IMG/VR virus record: IMGVR_UViG_3300010354_000382
Span: 1-30,236 of that record
Strand: one strand, 5' to 3'
DNA length: 30,236 nucleotides
DNA from: a virus
Shown here: positions 1-7,633 of the stretch, one piece after another
Position numbering within the stretch: the stretch's first letter is position 1
Layout of the letters: each line of letters starts with the position of its first letter
Translations under genes and position numbers: made by a program
Notes under the pieces: model-generated
Database searches by the model: none
What the model was told of the DNA's origin: nothing
Seen by the model: only the letters and a program-made list of their open reading frames with translations

Positions 1-1059
1 ACCATTCTCTACCAAAAAATCATTCATTGGATTTGTTATCTCTAACCATTGTCTACCGGTAGACCATGCGGAATTTGTGTAAACATCTGCAATGTTTATT
101 GCCATGATACCACCAACTCTCAATGAAGGTATAATATTTCCAAGCGTCTTGTGTAGAAAATCTTTATTCCACATATCAATTCCTTTATATCTAACCCAAC
201 TTTGTGTATCGGATTGAGAATACTTCTCAACATTGAAATATGGTGGCGATGTAAATACCAAATCAAAATGTTCTGGATACTGTGAGAAATCAAAATCTTC
301 TGCTGGTGATTGATAGAAATTTGTTTTCTTCTTACCCTCAAAGAAACCTAAATTCTTTTCATAAAACTGGACTTGTTCATCATATATCGGATGATTTTCT
401 ACTCTTGGATCCAATCCAACATAATGTTCGGTGCAAGATGCTGCGTAAAATCCAGCAAGTCTGTCACCCCATCCCATAGAAAAGTCCAATACATTTTTTG
501 CACCTAACATTTCATACATACACTTTGCAACATTAGGTTTGAACTGTGAACAAATGTATTTACGCAATCCTAACATTGTTCTTAATTCTGATTTACCAAG
601 TGTTTCCATTTTAAGAGAATACATAGAACCCATAAGTGACTTCATAAACTTATGGTTTTGCCATGTTCTAGCAGGACCTGGTGATACGGATGCATCAACT
701 TCCCAACGATTCTTTTGTTGGAAATAGTTTGATGCATCGTTACCAGTATTAAGACGACTGAAATATAACTGTTTTCCATCATAAGTCAAAGCATATTTTG
801 GTTCGGATGCTTTTCTTGGAAACCACTCACCTTCTTTTAGGATTTCATTCCAACGAATACCTTTCAATTTTAGAAACTCACTTTGAGCGCTTTCAATTGT
901 AATATCCGCATAAGGTAGTGGATATGTCATTGCTATTTCAGCCAGACGGTCTTTGACATATTCTTTATCAAAGTTTTCTTTTATGTATGTTATTTGTTCG
1001 GCAGTTATTGATAAATACGGATCCATTCCGTAAAATTGTTGGAAATAATCTTCTTCCAC
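1..1059 (-). CDS. DNA methyltransferase (N4-cytosine/N6-adenine type), 3' end outside window
   Basis: The open frame runs leftward off the window edge, so the C-terminus is missing; 353 codons are visible. It carries the two signatures of SAM-dependent amino-methyltransferases: motif I as LDFSMGWGDRLAG (residues about 191-203, SAM-binding loop) followed by GLDPR, and catalytic motif IV as FTSPPYF (about 269-275; SPPY is the DPPY/SPPY variant). The first 180 residues do not match a target-recognition domain I know. The start is uncertain: GTG at 1059, 13 bp after the preceding stop, or ATG at 1026; neither has a strong SD. Likely role is modification of phage DNA against host restriction, or methylation for regulation. 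An RNA substrate cannot be excluded. No companion restriction gene is visible. The methyltransferase fold is clear; target base and site are unknown. Confidence 0.8.
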   Translation of the reverse strand, partial: MEEDYFQQFYGMDPYLSITAEQITYIKENFDKEYVKDRLAEIAMTYPLPYADITIESAQSEFLKLKGIRWNEILKEGEWFPRKASEPKYALTYDGKQLYFSRLNTGNDASNYFQQKNRWEVDASVSPGPARTWQNHKFMKSLMGSMYSLKMETLGKSELRTMLGLRKYICSQFKPNVAKCMYEMLGAKNVLDFSMGWGDRLAGFYAASCTEHYVGLDPRVENHPIYDEQVQFYEKNLGFFEGKKKTNFYQSPAEDFDFSQYPEHFDLVFTSPPYFNVEKYSQSDTQSWVRYKGIDMWNKDFLHKTLGNIIPSLRVGGIMAINIADVYTNSAWSTGRQWLEITNPMNDFLVENG

Positions 1060-1072
1060 AAAACACCATTTG

Positions 1073-1366
1073 TTAATCTATTGAATAAAAACTTCCTATT
1101 CTATCTCTCATATCATATACTATTCTGTACTTTGTCACAAATTCTTTTTGTGAACAAACAATTGGTTTACCATCAATCATAAGAATATAATCTCCTGGCA
1201 TAACAACAGAACCATCATTGAAAATTATTTTATAGTCTACCCCACCATCAACATTTGATGTTATACCATCCCACTTATCAATTGCTTCCAATGCAGATTC
1301 TCTCGTTCCATCAAAATGATAGGCGGAAAGTTTTGTATTTATTGGTTCAACCATCATAAAATTCAT
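1073..1366 (-). CDS. Small phage protein of the PGDWI type
   Basis: A 97-residue protein. It resembles a widespread family of short phage proteins that begin with a ...A..FDGT.ES...I motif and contain PGD(W/Y)I followed by a final F...Y segment. Here these appear as YHFDGTRESALEAI (about 16-29), MPGDYILMIDGKPI (about 56-69) and EFVTKY. The family has no assigned biochemical function that I know of. The upstream gene ends 5 bp before this start, and its last codons overlap a GAGGAAA SD, suggesting translational coupling. A second ATG three codons in is an alternative start. Family assignment is by recognition of the motif pattern only. Confidence 0.75.
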   Translation of the reverse strand: MNFMMVEPINTKLSAYHFDGTRESALEAIDKWDGITSNVDGGVDYKIIFNDGSVVMPGDYILMIDGKPIVCSQKEFVTKYRIVYDMRDRIGSFYSID

Positions 1367-1371
1367 AACAA

Positions 1372-1656
1372 TTATTTCCTCATAATTTTTGTTTTAACTT
1401 CTTTCATAAATTCTGTATCATCATCACGTATTATTGGATCAATATACGTTTTACCGTCTTTTGATGCAGTCCAAGTGTCAGATACTTCTTCTTCTTTTGG
1501 CATCATAATTTCTTCCAATAATTCCAAATCACCGTGAGTAGAAGTAATATGATCTCGAATTTGTTTTCTTGTCTTTCTGTGAGCATGAACTTTATCGTAC
1601 TTTTCAGAAGTTCCAGCATTGCCTATTATAGGATTTTTTCTATATGAACGGCTCAT
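1372..1656 (-). CDS. Conserved phage hypothetical protein (SRSYRK family)
   Basis: A 94-residue, highly charged protein. The N-terminal half is basic (MSRSYRKNPIIG, then HAHRKTRKQIR) and the C-terminal half is acidic to mixed. It contains no cysteines, membrane segment or enzymatic motif. Short phage proteins starting SRSYRKNP are familiar from other large phages but have no known function; the basic patch would suit nucleic-acid contact (inference). The start is supported by TGAGGT seven bases before the ATG. It lies between the DUF3293-like gene and the PGDWI-type gene in one tight run. Confidence 0.7.
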   Translation of the reverse strand: MSRSYRKNPIIGNAGTSEKYDKVHAHRKTRKQIRDHITSTHGDLELLEEIMMPKEEEVSDTWTASKDGKTYIDPIIRDDDTEFMKEVKTKIMRK

Positions 1657-1673
1657 AATATAACCTCATAAAA

Positions 1674-2321
1674 TTAAAGTTGAATATCTTTCCAGTCTCT
1701 TTTTACAGTTGTTTTCATTGCCCATTTGCCCATGTTATTTGCAACATCATAGTAGTTGTATACACCAGTTTGTTCTAACATAGTATCTTCAAATATAAAT
1801 GGTCTTCCTTTTACCTTTGTCATAAATTCCCCACCCTTGCCCATGTTTCTATCGTTATAGGTTTGTGTCTTGTGATAACCTGGAAAAGAATTAGGACATT
1901 CATTTGTACCAATTAACATTGAACCTTTGCCACCTTTTGGTATAAATAAAATAGAATCTTGCATATATTTTTCACCAAGTCTCATTAAATCAGTTTTTAA
2001 TGTTCCCTTATCTTTTAAATCAACAACAAAGTAAACATCTTCTTTTACTTCTTTTGCATCTTTTGTTCCAAAGTTTTCAATATAAGCACCATCAACTCTT
2101 GTTACACCGTATCCAAGAACTTCAAGGTTTGCATACAACTGTCTATTTCTTTTTTTATTATCATCCAAAGAATATTCTGCGGAATCTTCACCACCACATC
2201 CTTCTTTTGATCGAAATGCAGTTATTGTTCCACAATCATGTTCATCCATATGTTTTGCTAAACGAGAAAGACCACTCTCGTTCATAGATTTTTTTGGTAA
2301 TAAGTCTTTTAACTTTGCCAT
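1674..2321 (-). CDS. DUF3293-like protein with possible capsid-targeting N-terminus
   Basis: A 215-residue protein. The core (about residues 30-145) has the order of features I associate with DUF3293 and related phage proteins: an opening TITAFRS strand, then LYANLEVLGYGV, a GAYIENFG turn, DVYFVVDL, and LGEKYMQDSILFIPKGGKGS. No catalytic residues are evident and the family has no established function. The N-terminus (MAKLKDLLPKKSMNESG) resembles the MxxLKxLLxE starts of two other proteins in this window, comparable to T4 capsid-targeting sequences. Its SD is AGAGAGA and it follows an intergenic spacer holding a 7+7 palindrome and a degenerate copy of the recurrent ATATTTATATG motif, so it may head a transcription unit that includes the next three genes. 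Confidence 0.65.
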   Translation of the reverse strand: MAKLKDLLPKKSMNESGLSRLAKHMDEHDCGTITAFRSKEGCGGEDSAEYSLDDNKKRNRQLYANLEVLGYGVTRVDGAYIENFGTKDAKEVKEDVYFVVDLKDKGTLKTDLMRLGEKYMQDSILFIPKGGKGSMLIGTNECPNSFPGYHKTQTYNDRNMGKGGEFMTKVKGRPFIFEDTMLEQTGVYNYYDVANNMGKWAMKTTVKRDWKDIQL

Positions 2322-2338
2322 TTTTATTCTCTCTGTTA

Positions 2339-2353
2339 TGTAAACTGTTTACA
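2339..2353. promoter_or_regulatory. Perfect palindrome TGTAAAC-T-GTTTACA, operator-like
   Basis: In the 45-bp spacer between dUTPase and the DUF3293-like gene there is a perfect 7+1+7 inverted repeat. Its central spacer is too short for a stable RNA hairpin and no T-run follows, so a protein-binding site is more likely than a terminator. It lies between the motif at 2352-2361 and the SD of the downstream gene, a typical operator position. No regulator gene is identified in the window. Confidence 0.4.
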
Positions 2354-2361
2354 ATAAATAT
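2352..2361 (-). promoter_or_regulatory. Degenerate copy of the recurrent ATATTTATATG motif
   Basis: The coding strand reads GATATTTATTGTAA, one base shorter than the four intact copies (7143, 18299, 18743, 25030). Like them it sits in an intergenic spacer just after a stop codon, here 31 bp before the start of the downstream gene. Promoter function is inferred from recurrence and position only. Confidence 0.35.
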
Positions 2362-2366
2362 CAAAA

Positions 2367-2864
2367 TTATTTCTTATCGGTTGAACCGAAACCACCTTCG
2401 CCTCTATTACTATCTGATAATTCTTGCACTTCTTCCAAGTAAACTTTTGGATATGGAATAACTAATAGTTGAGCAACTTTGTCACCAACAACTGGAATAA
2501 TACCATAGGGTTTTATACCGGGATAAGGCAATTCAAACCTAACAAGAATTTCACCACGATAATTTGAGTCAATGACACCAACTGAATTTTTTAGTGATAC
2601 TCCTTGTGGTGCCTTTGTTATTGAACTTCTTGGAAAAAGTAATCCAACATGACCATACGGAATTTCTACTGCGATGCCTGTTCCGTATTCCATGAAAGTT
2701 TCGGTTATTCTAAAAGATGTTGCCGTCAAATCCATACCAGCATCACCGTCTTGAGCATATTGTGGTGTTACTGCTTCTGAAACTAATTTACGAAATTTTA
2801 CGGTTATATCCAAATCTTTTTTATATTCTACCGTAACATTAGGATTCGATGTATGCCAATCCAT
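2367..2864 (-). CDS. dut: Deoxyuridine 5'-triphosphate nucleotidohydrolase (dUTPase)
   Basis: A 165-residue trimeric-type dUTPase that hydrolyses dUTP to dUMP and pyrophosphate, keeping uracil out of DNA and feeding dTMP synthesis. All five family motifs are present in order: DAGMDLTA (motif 1), PRSSIT (2), GVIDSNYRGEI (3, with the catalytic Asp), GDKVAQLLV (4) and RGEGGFGST (5, the mobile C-terminal arm). The length is normal for the family, with roughly 20 extra N-terminal residues. The SD AGGAGG is embedded in the last codons of the preceding PLP-enzyme gene, whose stop lies only 1 bp upstream of this start, so the two genes are probably translationally coupled. Function is as certain as sequence alone allows. 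Confidence 0.96.
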   Translation of the reverse strand: MDWHTSNPNVTVEYKKDLDITVKFRKLVSEAVTPQYAQDGDAGMDLTATSFRITETFMEYGTGIAVEIPYGHVGLLFPRSSITKAPQGVSLKNSVGVIDSNYRGEILVRFELPYPGIKPYGIIPVVGDKVAQLLVIPYPKVYLEEVQELSDSNRGEGGFGSTDKK

Positions 2865-2865
2865 T

Positions 2866-3615
2866 TTAACCTCCTACATTCCAAAATAATGCATCTTCCG
2901 ATGCGTGTTCTTTAATAAATGACCAAACTTTTGAATCATAGTAATCCGAAGAAGGAAACGGTGGTTTCTCTACGGTTTTACATTTTTGTTCAAATTTATA
3001 TTTTGATATGAATAATTCTGCTCTACCCCTCTCTCTGTCTGTTGTATTATGGCCAACCCTAACCCCATACACTTTAGCATCTGGCCACGCCTTCTGCAAT
3101 CCCCTGGACAAAACACCTGAACTTATACAAGACCAAACTTCTTTGGGTTTGATTGACAATTGGCTAGCAATTCTAGCAGCTTCATCAATGATAATAGGAT
3201 GGTCAAGACCAAACGGTAGTAATTGTGCACCGGGTGTTTCTACTGCATACTTTTTAGCAACATGCTGAATATGGGTTAGGAATCCCATAGGAACTTCTAT
3301 AATGTTTGCACCAATAGATAGTGCCTCTACGGTTAGTGGTAAATGTTTTCCCTTTGGAATAACTACGGTTGCCTTCAATCCTAAATCTTTACAAGCATAT
3401 GCAAGTGCAACTTGAGCATAGCCAACTCTTGGTGAAGCATATACCCATTCAGTTACATGAGACTGTGATTGAAGATACCGATAAAGGAAGCGTCTTTTTG
3501 TTCCACCCGGAAGTAAATCATCACGAACTACCCAAATGTTTTCGTGTTTTTCGATAACAACATCTGGAAGATTTACAGTAACTTCTTGTATGGGGTATTG
3601 GAAAAAATCGGACAT
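2866..3615 (-). CDS. PLP-dependent enzyme of the ACC deaminase/D-cysteine desulfhydrase fold (tryptophan-synthase-beta family)
   Basis: A 249-residue protein. The N-terminal RDDLLPGGTKRRFLYRYL (about 31-48) matches the RxDL...GGNKxRKLE signature of ACC deaminases, placing the PLP-binding lysine at K40. It is followed by the YACKDLGLKATVVIPKG stretch typical of the cofactor domain, and a Ser/Gly-rich SSGVLSRGLQ (about 165-174) where the phosphate-binding loop is expected, then VYGVRVG. The usual SNH(T/A)R substrate motif after the first domain is replaced by ASPRVGY. At 249 residues it is shorter than cellular enzymes (about 320-340). Substrate is unknown. It is cotranscribed with dUTPase and sits 26-33 bp downstream of a clear promoter; the ATG has no SD, unlike its neighbours. 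Fold assignment is fairly firm; reaction is open. Confidence 0.75.
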   Translation of the reverse strand: MSDFFQYPIQEVTVNLPDVVIEKHENIWVVRDDLLPGGTKRRFLYRYLQSQSHVTEWVYASPRVGYAQVALAYACKDLGLKATVVIPKGKHLPLTVEALSIGANIIEVPMGFLTHIQHVAKKYAVETPGAQLLPFGLDHPIIIDEAARIASQLSIKPKEVWSCISSGVLSRGLQKAWPDAKVYGVRVGHNTTDRERGRAELFISKYKFEQKCKTVEKPPFPSSDYYDSKVWSFIKEHASEDALFWNVGG

Positions 3616-3647
3616 GACGGTATTAAGTTTATTAAATAAGTAACCCT

Positions 3648-3676
3648 AATATACTAATTTTATATTTAACAAGCAA
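3648..3676 (-). promoter_or_regulatory. Promoter TTGCTT-17-TATATT before the PLP enzyme gene
   Basis: The coding strand has TTGCTT (3676-3671), a 17-bp spacer and TATATT (3653-3648), giving a predicted transcript start near 3641, about 26 nt before the ATG. The same two hexamers with the same 17-bp spacing recur at 16386-16358, and the flanks are also alike (TATATTAG in both). The -10 region TATATTAG also approximates the Bacteroidota -7 box TAnnTTTG. It follows immediately after the divergence from the 932-residue gene's end at 3685. Confidence 0.75.
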
Positions 3677-3684
3677 GCAATTTA

Positions 3685-6483
3685 TTAAATAGACAGTCTA
3701 ACATCCAGTAATAATTCTCTTTCCATTGTTTTCTTTAATGGTTTGCTTAACTTCCCTATGGCAACCAAATTTTCATTATCATCATATAATCCAACGGTTG
3801 TTACATAAGTAGTTGGCTCTATGAAAAACTTTTTATTCTTTATCTTTCCTTTACCAACCGCAGAATGTGCAAATGTTGGATTATTTGAATAGTTGGCATG
3901 ATGTGCGGGAACTCTAATGAAATAATGTGTTACGGTATCTTTAAAAGTATTTCTACTAAAAAACGGATAACCATTTTGAGCTGCAATTTTTATTGATTCA
4001 AATAATTGCAATTCATTTTTAGCATCAACATTACTGTCCGTGTCTACAACAAAATTTAATTCACTAACAAATTTATTGGTATCAAATATTATTATGCCCA
4101 TATTTGGATATATTTTTCCATAAGTTTTGTACGTAGAATTTGTATCTGGAGTTCCAATACCCGTTGAATGTAGTCCTGTTAATAAACTTCCACTAACCAA
4201 ATCAAAAGAATAATATGGTGATTCATCAAAGTATTTGGTATTTGTTGGATCCTGTGACGTATCTATGAGTGTTATTAAAGTTGTAGGATTTGATGGATCA
4301 CATAGAGTTATTTGTAAATTACCAGCATCAATTCTATCTTTCATAGAATCTTTATCAAATTTCATAATGTATACATGATCTGATTCCGATGACAATATAC
4401 CATTTGAATAAAAAGAAAATGAAGAATTATCATCTCTTGTAAATAATTTATATTGTGAATAGTTTATTTTTGATGTAGTATCTTTTGCTCTTTCTCCAAC
4501 CTTTAAAGAACCTGAGCCAGAAATGTTAGCATATAATAATGAAAACTGTGTAATATTTTCTTCATCTACTATATCGGTGTAGTATTTTTTAGTATCACCT
4601 TGCATAGAACTTGTATACATAATACTCATTGATGCGTTACTATTGAAAGATCCATCTGTTTTTATTATATTCAATCCATTCAACATATCTTTTTCAAATG
4701 CAAGTTTATGAAATACTGCGGGTTTAGACATATCGTGACAGTTTGTTCTATCTATGTGTCTTATTTCCAATCTTGTTGGGATTGCATTTGGTGGTACAAT
4801 TCTATTTTCATAATAGTAATTACCGTCATCTGGACAAACTGTAAAAATTGTGTCCGTATGTAAAACATCACACTCTTTTAAATCATTTGGATCTATGTAT
4901 GGAGGATTTTGTATAGAAACTTCTATGCATTCACAAGTCTTGTCAATAGTGTTTCTTATTATGTTTTCCCATTCTACTAAAACTTGTGAAGAAGAAACTA
5001 TTTCATATTTATACTTAATAGTTCTTGATCCATAAACTCTACCATCTTCTCCTATTTTTCCATCAAAACATTCTTTACTTGATGTGTGTTCATAATGTAT
5101 AACGGCATCATAAGTTGCTGGTAATCCCTGATAACACGGTTTTCCTGGTATTGGATAAAACTTTGAAGTATCTTTTGATATTAGAGTGTATTTATCTAAA
5201 TCGTTTCTTCTCTTTGCATCAGTAACAACAAACGGTAATTTTGAACAATCATCGCTTGGTAATTTCTCAACACACTTTGTTTTACCTCTGCAAATATTTT
5301 CATAACCATCATCGTCAAGTCTCGTACTTACTCTCAACCATTTCGACTTTCTCGGAATATAATATCCATCGGCAAAATCAGACTGTAACGGGAATCCATC
5401 GGCTTCTAATGCTAACATTATTCCATCATAATAATCTTTACCATCATCTAATCTTGGATTCGTTGGATCTATACTAATATTATCGAATTTATATCCCATC
5501 CACGTTTTCCAAATAGTTTGCCAAACTATATTTTGTGTTATAGGATTATCATGTGTTTCCGTTCCACCATTTTCATTTATTCTAATATCGTTTGAATCCA
5601 GTGTAAAGCCATCCCAAGTAATCATTTCCCCATTATTATTTACCGAAAATTCTCCAGCTTCGGAAACAACGCCTCTACCTTTTGGAACAACACCTCTCTT
5701 TACAAGTGGAACCATTTTCTTGTAAAAAGGTTTATCTGGTAAAACTGGCGGTTGTACTATATCAAATATTATAGGTTGTTCTAATTTTACATCTTGTGGT
5801 TGGGGTCTTTCTTGTTTCAATCTTTGAACCAAATCAACATCAGAATCAGTTGTATTTGATTTTTGTTTAAAATCTAATCCGGATAAAGATTCAATTTCAT
5901 CTACTGAAAATTTGTAATACCAACTTATTTGATTTGTATTTACTATTCCGGATGATATATTGTTTGTAAATGGGAGAAACGGAGAAGATGTTAATGGTGC
6001 CTGTGTTGCGTTTATACAGTCTTCTATTTTATATTCAAGTTGTCCAGAAGCAAGTAACACATCACTTTTTAATATACCGGACATAACTTCTTCAATCGGC
6101 GTTTGACCAATAGAATTTATTACAACTTTTCTTTTTAAGTATAAGTAAATATCCGCAACCAAATCCCATCTACCAGGTATAACATTACCAGCAATAATAG
6201 TTGTTAATCTAGTATTTGATTCATCATAGATTGGTACAAGTCTTATATCTCTTATTGCATATGCAATCTGATTATCTTCAAACTCACCTTTTTCTCCGAA
6301 TAGATTATTATACTCTGGTAAAATTCCGTCATCAGAAGACGACTTAAAATATAAACGCCAATCTTGTAATTTATTACGAGTTCCATCCTCGTTCAAAACT
6401 GGACTATATCTTGTTTCATCTTCCGGAACACGTATATTTGTGCGTGGTACTCCACCGAGTTTATTTCCGTAGGTAAGTCTCAT
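3685..6483 (-). CDS. Large virion structural protein (baseplate/tail-associated, predicted)
   Basis: A 932-residue protein with no enzymatic motif, no membrane segment and a beta-rich, Asn/Ser/Thr/Asp-rich composition typical of phage tail proteins. The C-terminus (FIRVPAHHANYSNNPTF, then PTTYVTTVGLYDDNENL and IGKLSKPLKK) resembles the end of large structural proteins in other T4-like phages, as I remember them. The middle (plus-strand 4735-5290) is unusually rich in cysteine, with about eleven in some 190 residues. The start has only a weak SD (AAGAATAAAATAAATA before ATG) but there is no better alternative in frame, and the N-terminus MRLTYGNKLGG looks natural. It is followed by the promoter of the PLP-enzyme operon. 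The exact place in the virion is not determinable here. Confidence 0.6.
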   Translation of the reverse strand: MRLTYGNKLGGVPRTNIRVPEDETRYSPVLNEDGTRNKLQDWRLYFKSSSDDGILPEYNNLFGEKGEFEDNQIAYAIRDIRLVPIYDESNTRLTTIIAGNVIPGRWDLVADIYLYLKRKVVINSIGQTPIEEVMSGILKSDVLLASGQLEYKIEDCINATQAPLTSSPFLPFTNNISSGIVNTNQISWYYKFSVDEIESLSGLDFKQKSNTTDSDVDLVQRLKQERPQPQDVKLEQPIIFDIVQPPVLPDKPFYKKMVPLVKRGVVPKGRGVVSEAGEFSVNNNGEMITWDGFTLDSNDIRINENGGTETHDNPITQNIVWQTIWKTWMGYKFDNISIDPTNPRLDDGKDYYDGIMLALEADGFPLQSDFADGYYIPRKSKWLRVSTRLDDDGYENICRGKTKCVEKLPSDDCSKLPFVVTDAKRRNDLDKYTLISKDTSKFYPIPGKPCYQGLPATYDAVIHYEHTSSKECFDGKIGEDGRVYGSRTIKYKYEIVSSSQVLVEWENIIRNTIDKTCECIEVSIQNPPYIDPNDLKECDVLHTDTIFTVCPDDGNYYYENRIVPPNAIPTRLEIRHIDRTNCHDMSKPAVFHKLAFEKDMLNGLNIIKTDGSFNSNASMSIMYTSSMQGDTKKYYTDIVDEENITQFSLLYANISGSGSLKVGERAKDTTSKINYSQYKLFTRDDNSSFSFYSNGILSSESDHVYIMKFDKDSMKDRIDAGNLQITLCDPSNPTTLITLIDTSQDPTNTKYFDESPYYSFDLVSGSLLTGLHSTGIGTPDTNSTYKTYGKIYPNMGIIIFDTNKFVSELNFVVDTDSNVDAKNELQLFESIKIAAQNGYPFFSRNTFKDTVTHYFIRVPAHHANYSNNPTFAHSAVGKGKIKNKKFFIEPTTYVTTVGLYDDNENLVAIGKLSKPLKKTMERELLLDVRLSI

Positions 6484-6502
6484 TATTTATTTTATTCTTA
6501 AA

Positions 6503-6880
6503 TTAAAAACAACTTGTTAATAGTGCCAATTCTTTATTATTGAATTTGTTTTTTGCATAAACAAGAAGGGCAACTTTGATAGATTCTGTATATTTTGTTA
6601 AATACTGTGCATCAACTACAATTAAAGCATCTTCTTCAAACTTTTCATATTGTTTATGAATATCTTTTATTGAATTTAATATAGAAGTATACTCTTTTTG
6701 ATCCACTAACTTGGATAGTTCAATCAAAGCAGAAACTACATCACCTTTTTCTGTACACACTTCTTTCATTTTTTTAACAGCGTTTTCTACTTTTGTATCA
6801 ACGCCTTCTGTTTCTTCTTTAATTATTCCAAGCAGTTTCTCTGCATCTTTCATTAACTTAACTCTTGATGAAATGCTCAT
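6503..6880 (-). CDS. Small alpha-helical protein of unknown function
   Basis: A 125-residue protein predicted to be almost entirely helical, rich in Lys/Glu with heptad-like spacing (RVKLMKDAEKLLGIIKEE, then VENAVKKMKEV). The start at ATG 6880 is chosen over an upstream TTG at 6925 because GGAGGAAAAG lies directly before it. It starts 13 bp after the small membrane protein gene ends and ends 19 bp before the 932-residue structural gene begins, so the three probably form one transcription unit. No recognisable domain; a chaperone or scaffold role for the following structural protein is conceivable but only from position. Confidence 0.7.
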   Translation of the reverse strand: MSISSRVKLMKDAEKLLGIIKEETEGVDTKVENAVKKMKEVCTEKGDVVSALIELSKLVDQKEYTSILNSIKDIHKQYEKFEEDALIVVDAQYLTKYTESIKVALLVYAKNKFNNKELALLTSCF

Positions 6881-6893
6881 CTTTTCCTCCGGT

Positions 6894-7097
6894 TTATTTA
6901 CGGGATAATAAAAAATAAAGTCCAAAAAAGAACAGCGCTACCGAGTAGAATATAATATCGGTAACGATGTAACTCTTTGTAAGTTTTGTTACTAAAGCAA
7001 AAGCCGCATCGAATCCAAGCGGATTGAAGAAAGTCCCTAGTATTAAACATACTTTTGCCAACACATTTTTGTAATCTTTTAGTTTTCTTTCTGACAT
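6894..7097 (-). CDS. Small membrane protein with two transmembrane helices
   Basis: A 67-residue protein with a charged N-terminus (MSERKLKDYKN) and two hydrophobic segments, roughly residues 15-36 and 44-63, ending in SRK. The size and two-helix layout would fit a small holin or another inner-membrane phage protein, but no lysin gene is adjacent and no family was recognised. The start at 7097 is preferred over ATG 7145 because the latter is the last three bases of the recurrent intergenic motif and has no SD; the SD at 7097 is also weak (GGGATGG). It follows directly after a strong terminator, so it is probably the first gene of the unit leading to the 932-residue structural protein. Confidence 0.65.
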   Translation of the reverse strand: MSERKLKDYKNVLAKVCLILGTFFNPLGFDAAFALVTKLTKSYIVTDIIFYSVALFFFGLYFLLSRK

Positions 7098-7142
7098 TAC
7101 GCCATCCCATTTGATTGCCTTGTTGTGAAAAATACTATTGTA

Positions 7143-7153
7143 CATATAAATAT
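7143..7153 (-). promoter_or_regulatory. Recurrent intergenic motif ATATTTATATG (copy a)
   Basis: The coding strand reads ACATATTTATATGT, a 6-2-6 palindrome, located just after the terminator of the heat-shock gene and 46 bp before the membrane protein start. A promoter is expected exactly here because the upstream unit is terminated at 7161. Other copies are at 18299, 18743 and 25030. Confidence 0.5.
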
Positions 7154-7160
7154 GTTGGAA

Positions 7161-7190
7161 ATAAAAAAGGGTGATGTTTCCACCACCCTT
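7161..7190 (-). terminator. Intrinsic terminator after the small heat-shock gene
   Basis: The coding strand forms a 10-bp stem (AAGGGTGGTG with CATCACCCTT, one G-T pair) closed by a GAAA tetraloop, followed directly by TTTTATT. It starts 18 bp after the hsp20 stop codon. This is a textbook rho-independent terminator in the direction of transcription. Confidence 0.9.
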
Positions 7191-7207
7191 AATTTGAACA
7201 TCTAATC

Positions 7208-7603
7208 TTATTTTACTTTGATTGTTATTTCTTCTGGTTCCGTTGGTTTTTCATACGGAACTGAAATATGAAGAATACCATCCTCAACACTAGCAGTAAT
7301 TCCTTTCAAATTATATTTGATTTTACCGTTTGGTAATTCAAATCTCAATTCGATTATTTTTTCACCAAAGATGTTTGCAAACTTTCTGTGACCTGTTACA
7401 TTAAGGATATTATTTTTTACCGTAATGTTAATATCCTCTTTTGCACATCCAGGAACTTCCGCATAAATGTTACGAACTCCATCCACGTCTTTAACTAACG
7501 TTTGTGTATTAAAACGAGGCAAATCAAAATGTGTATTTGACAACTGATTTACAACATCATCCCACAAATTGTCTCTACGAAGAATAGAATTTAGCGTTAC
7601 CAT
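7208..7603 (-). CDS. Small heat-shock protein (Hsp20/alpha-crystallin family)
   Basis: A 131-residue ATP-independent chaperone. The alpha-crystallin domain covers about residues 40-131: AEVPGCAKEDINITVKNN and LNVTGHRK early, then FELPNGKIKYNLKGITA and the A.VEDGILHISVP segment, which is the family's conserved G(V/I)L motif region. The C-terminal EEITIKVK supplies an I-x-I/V-type tail. The ATG at 7603 has GGAGG five bases upstream; an upstream in-frame TTG lies before the SD and is rejected. Small heat-shock proteins are common in T4-like marine phages and are thought to protect virion or host proteins during infection. It follows the histone-like gene and ends at a strong terminator. Confidence 0.93.
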   Translation of the reverse strand: MVTLNSILRRDNLWDDVVNQLSNTHFDLPRFNTQTLVKDVDGVRNIYAEVPGCAKEDINITVKNNILNVTGHRKFANIFGEKIIELRFELPNGKIKYNLKGITASVEDGILHISVPYEKPTEPEEITIKVK

Positions 7604-7633
7604 AATAACCTCCAAATAATTAAAATAAAAAAG

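Noticed and set aside
6894-7097. Holin
   Set aside because: Size and two helices fit, but there is no adjacent lysin and many phage small membrane proteins look alike; kept only as a membrane protein.
6898-7110. 70-codon minus-strand frame overlapping the small membrane protein
   Set aside because: It is a different frame of the same stretch. The two-helix protein with start MSERK and ending just before the next SD is a better gene.
7143-7153. T4-type late promoter TATAAATA read on the plus strand
   Set aside because: The octamer is on the strand opposite to all genes, so in the T4 orientation it would only produce antisense RNA. I kept the motif but interpret it on the coding strand.
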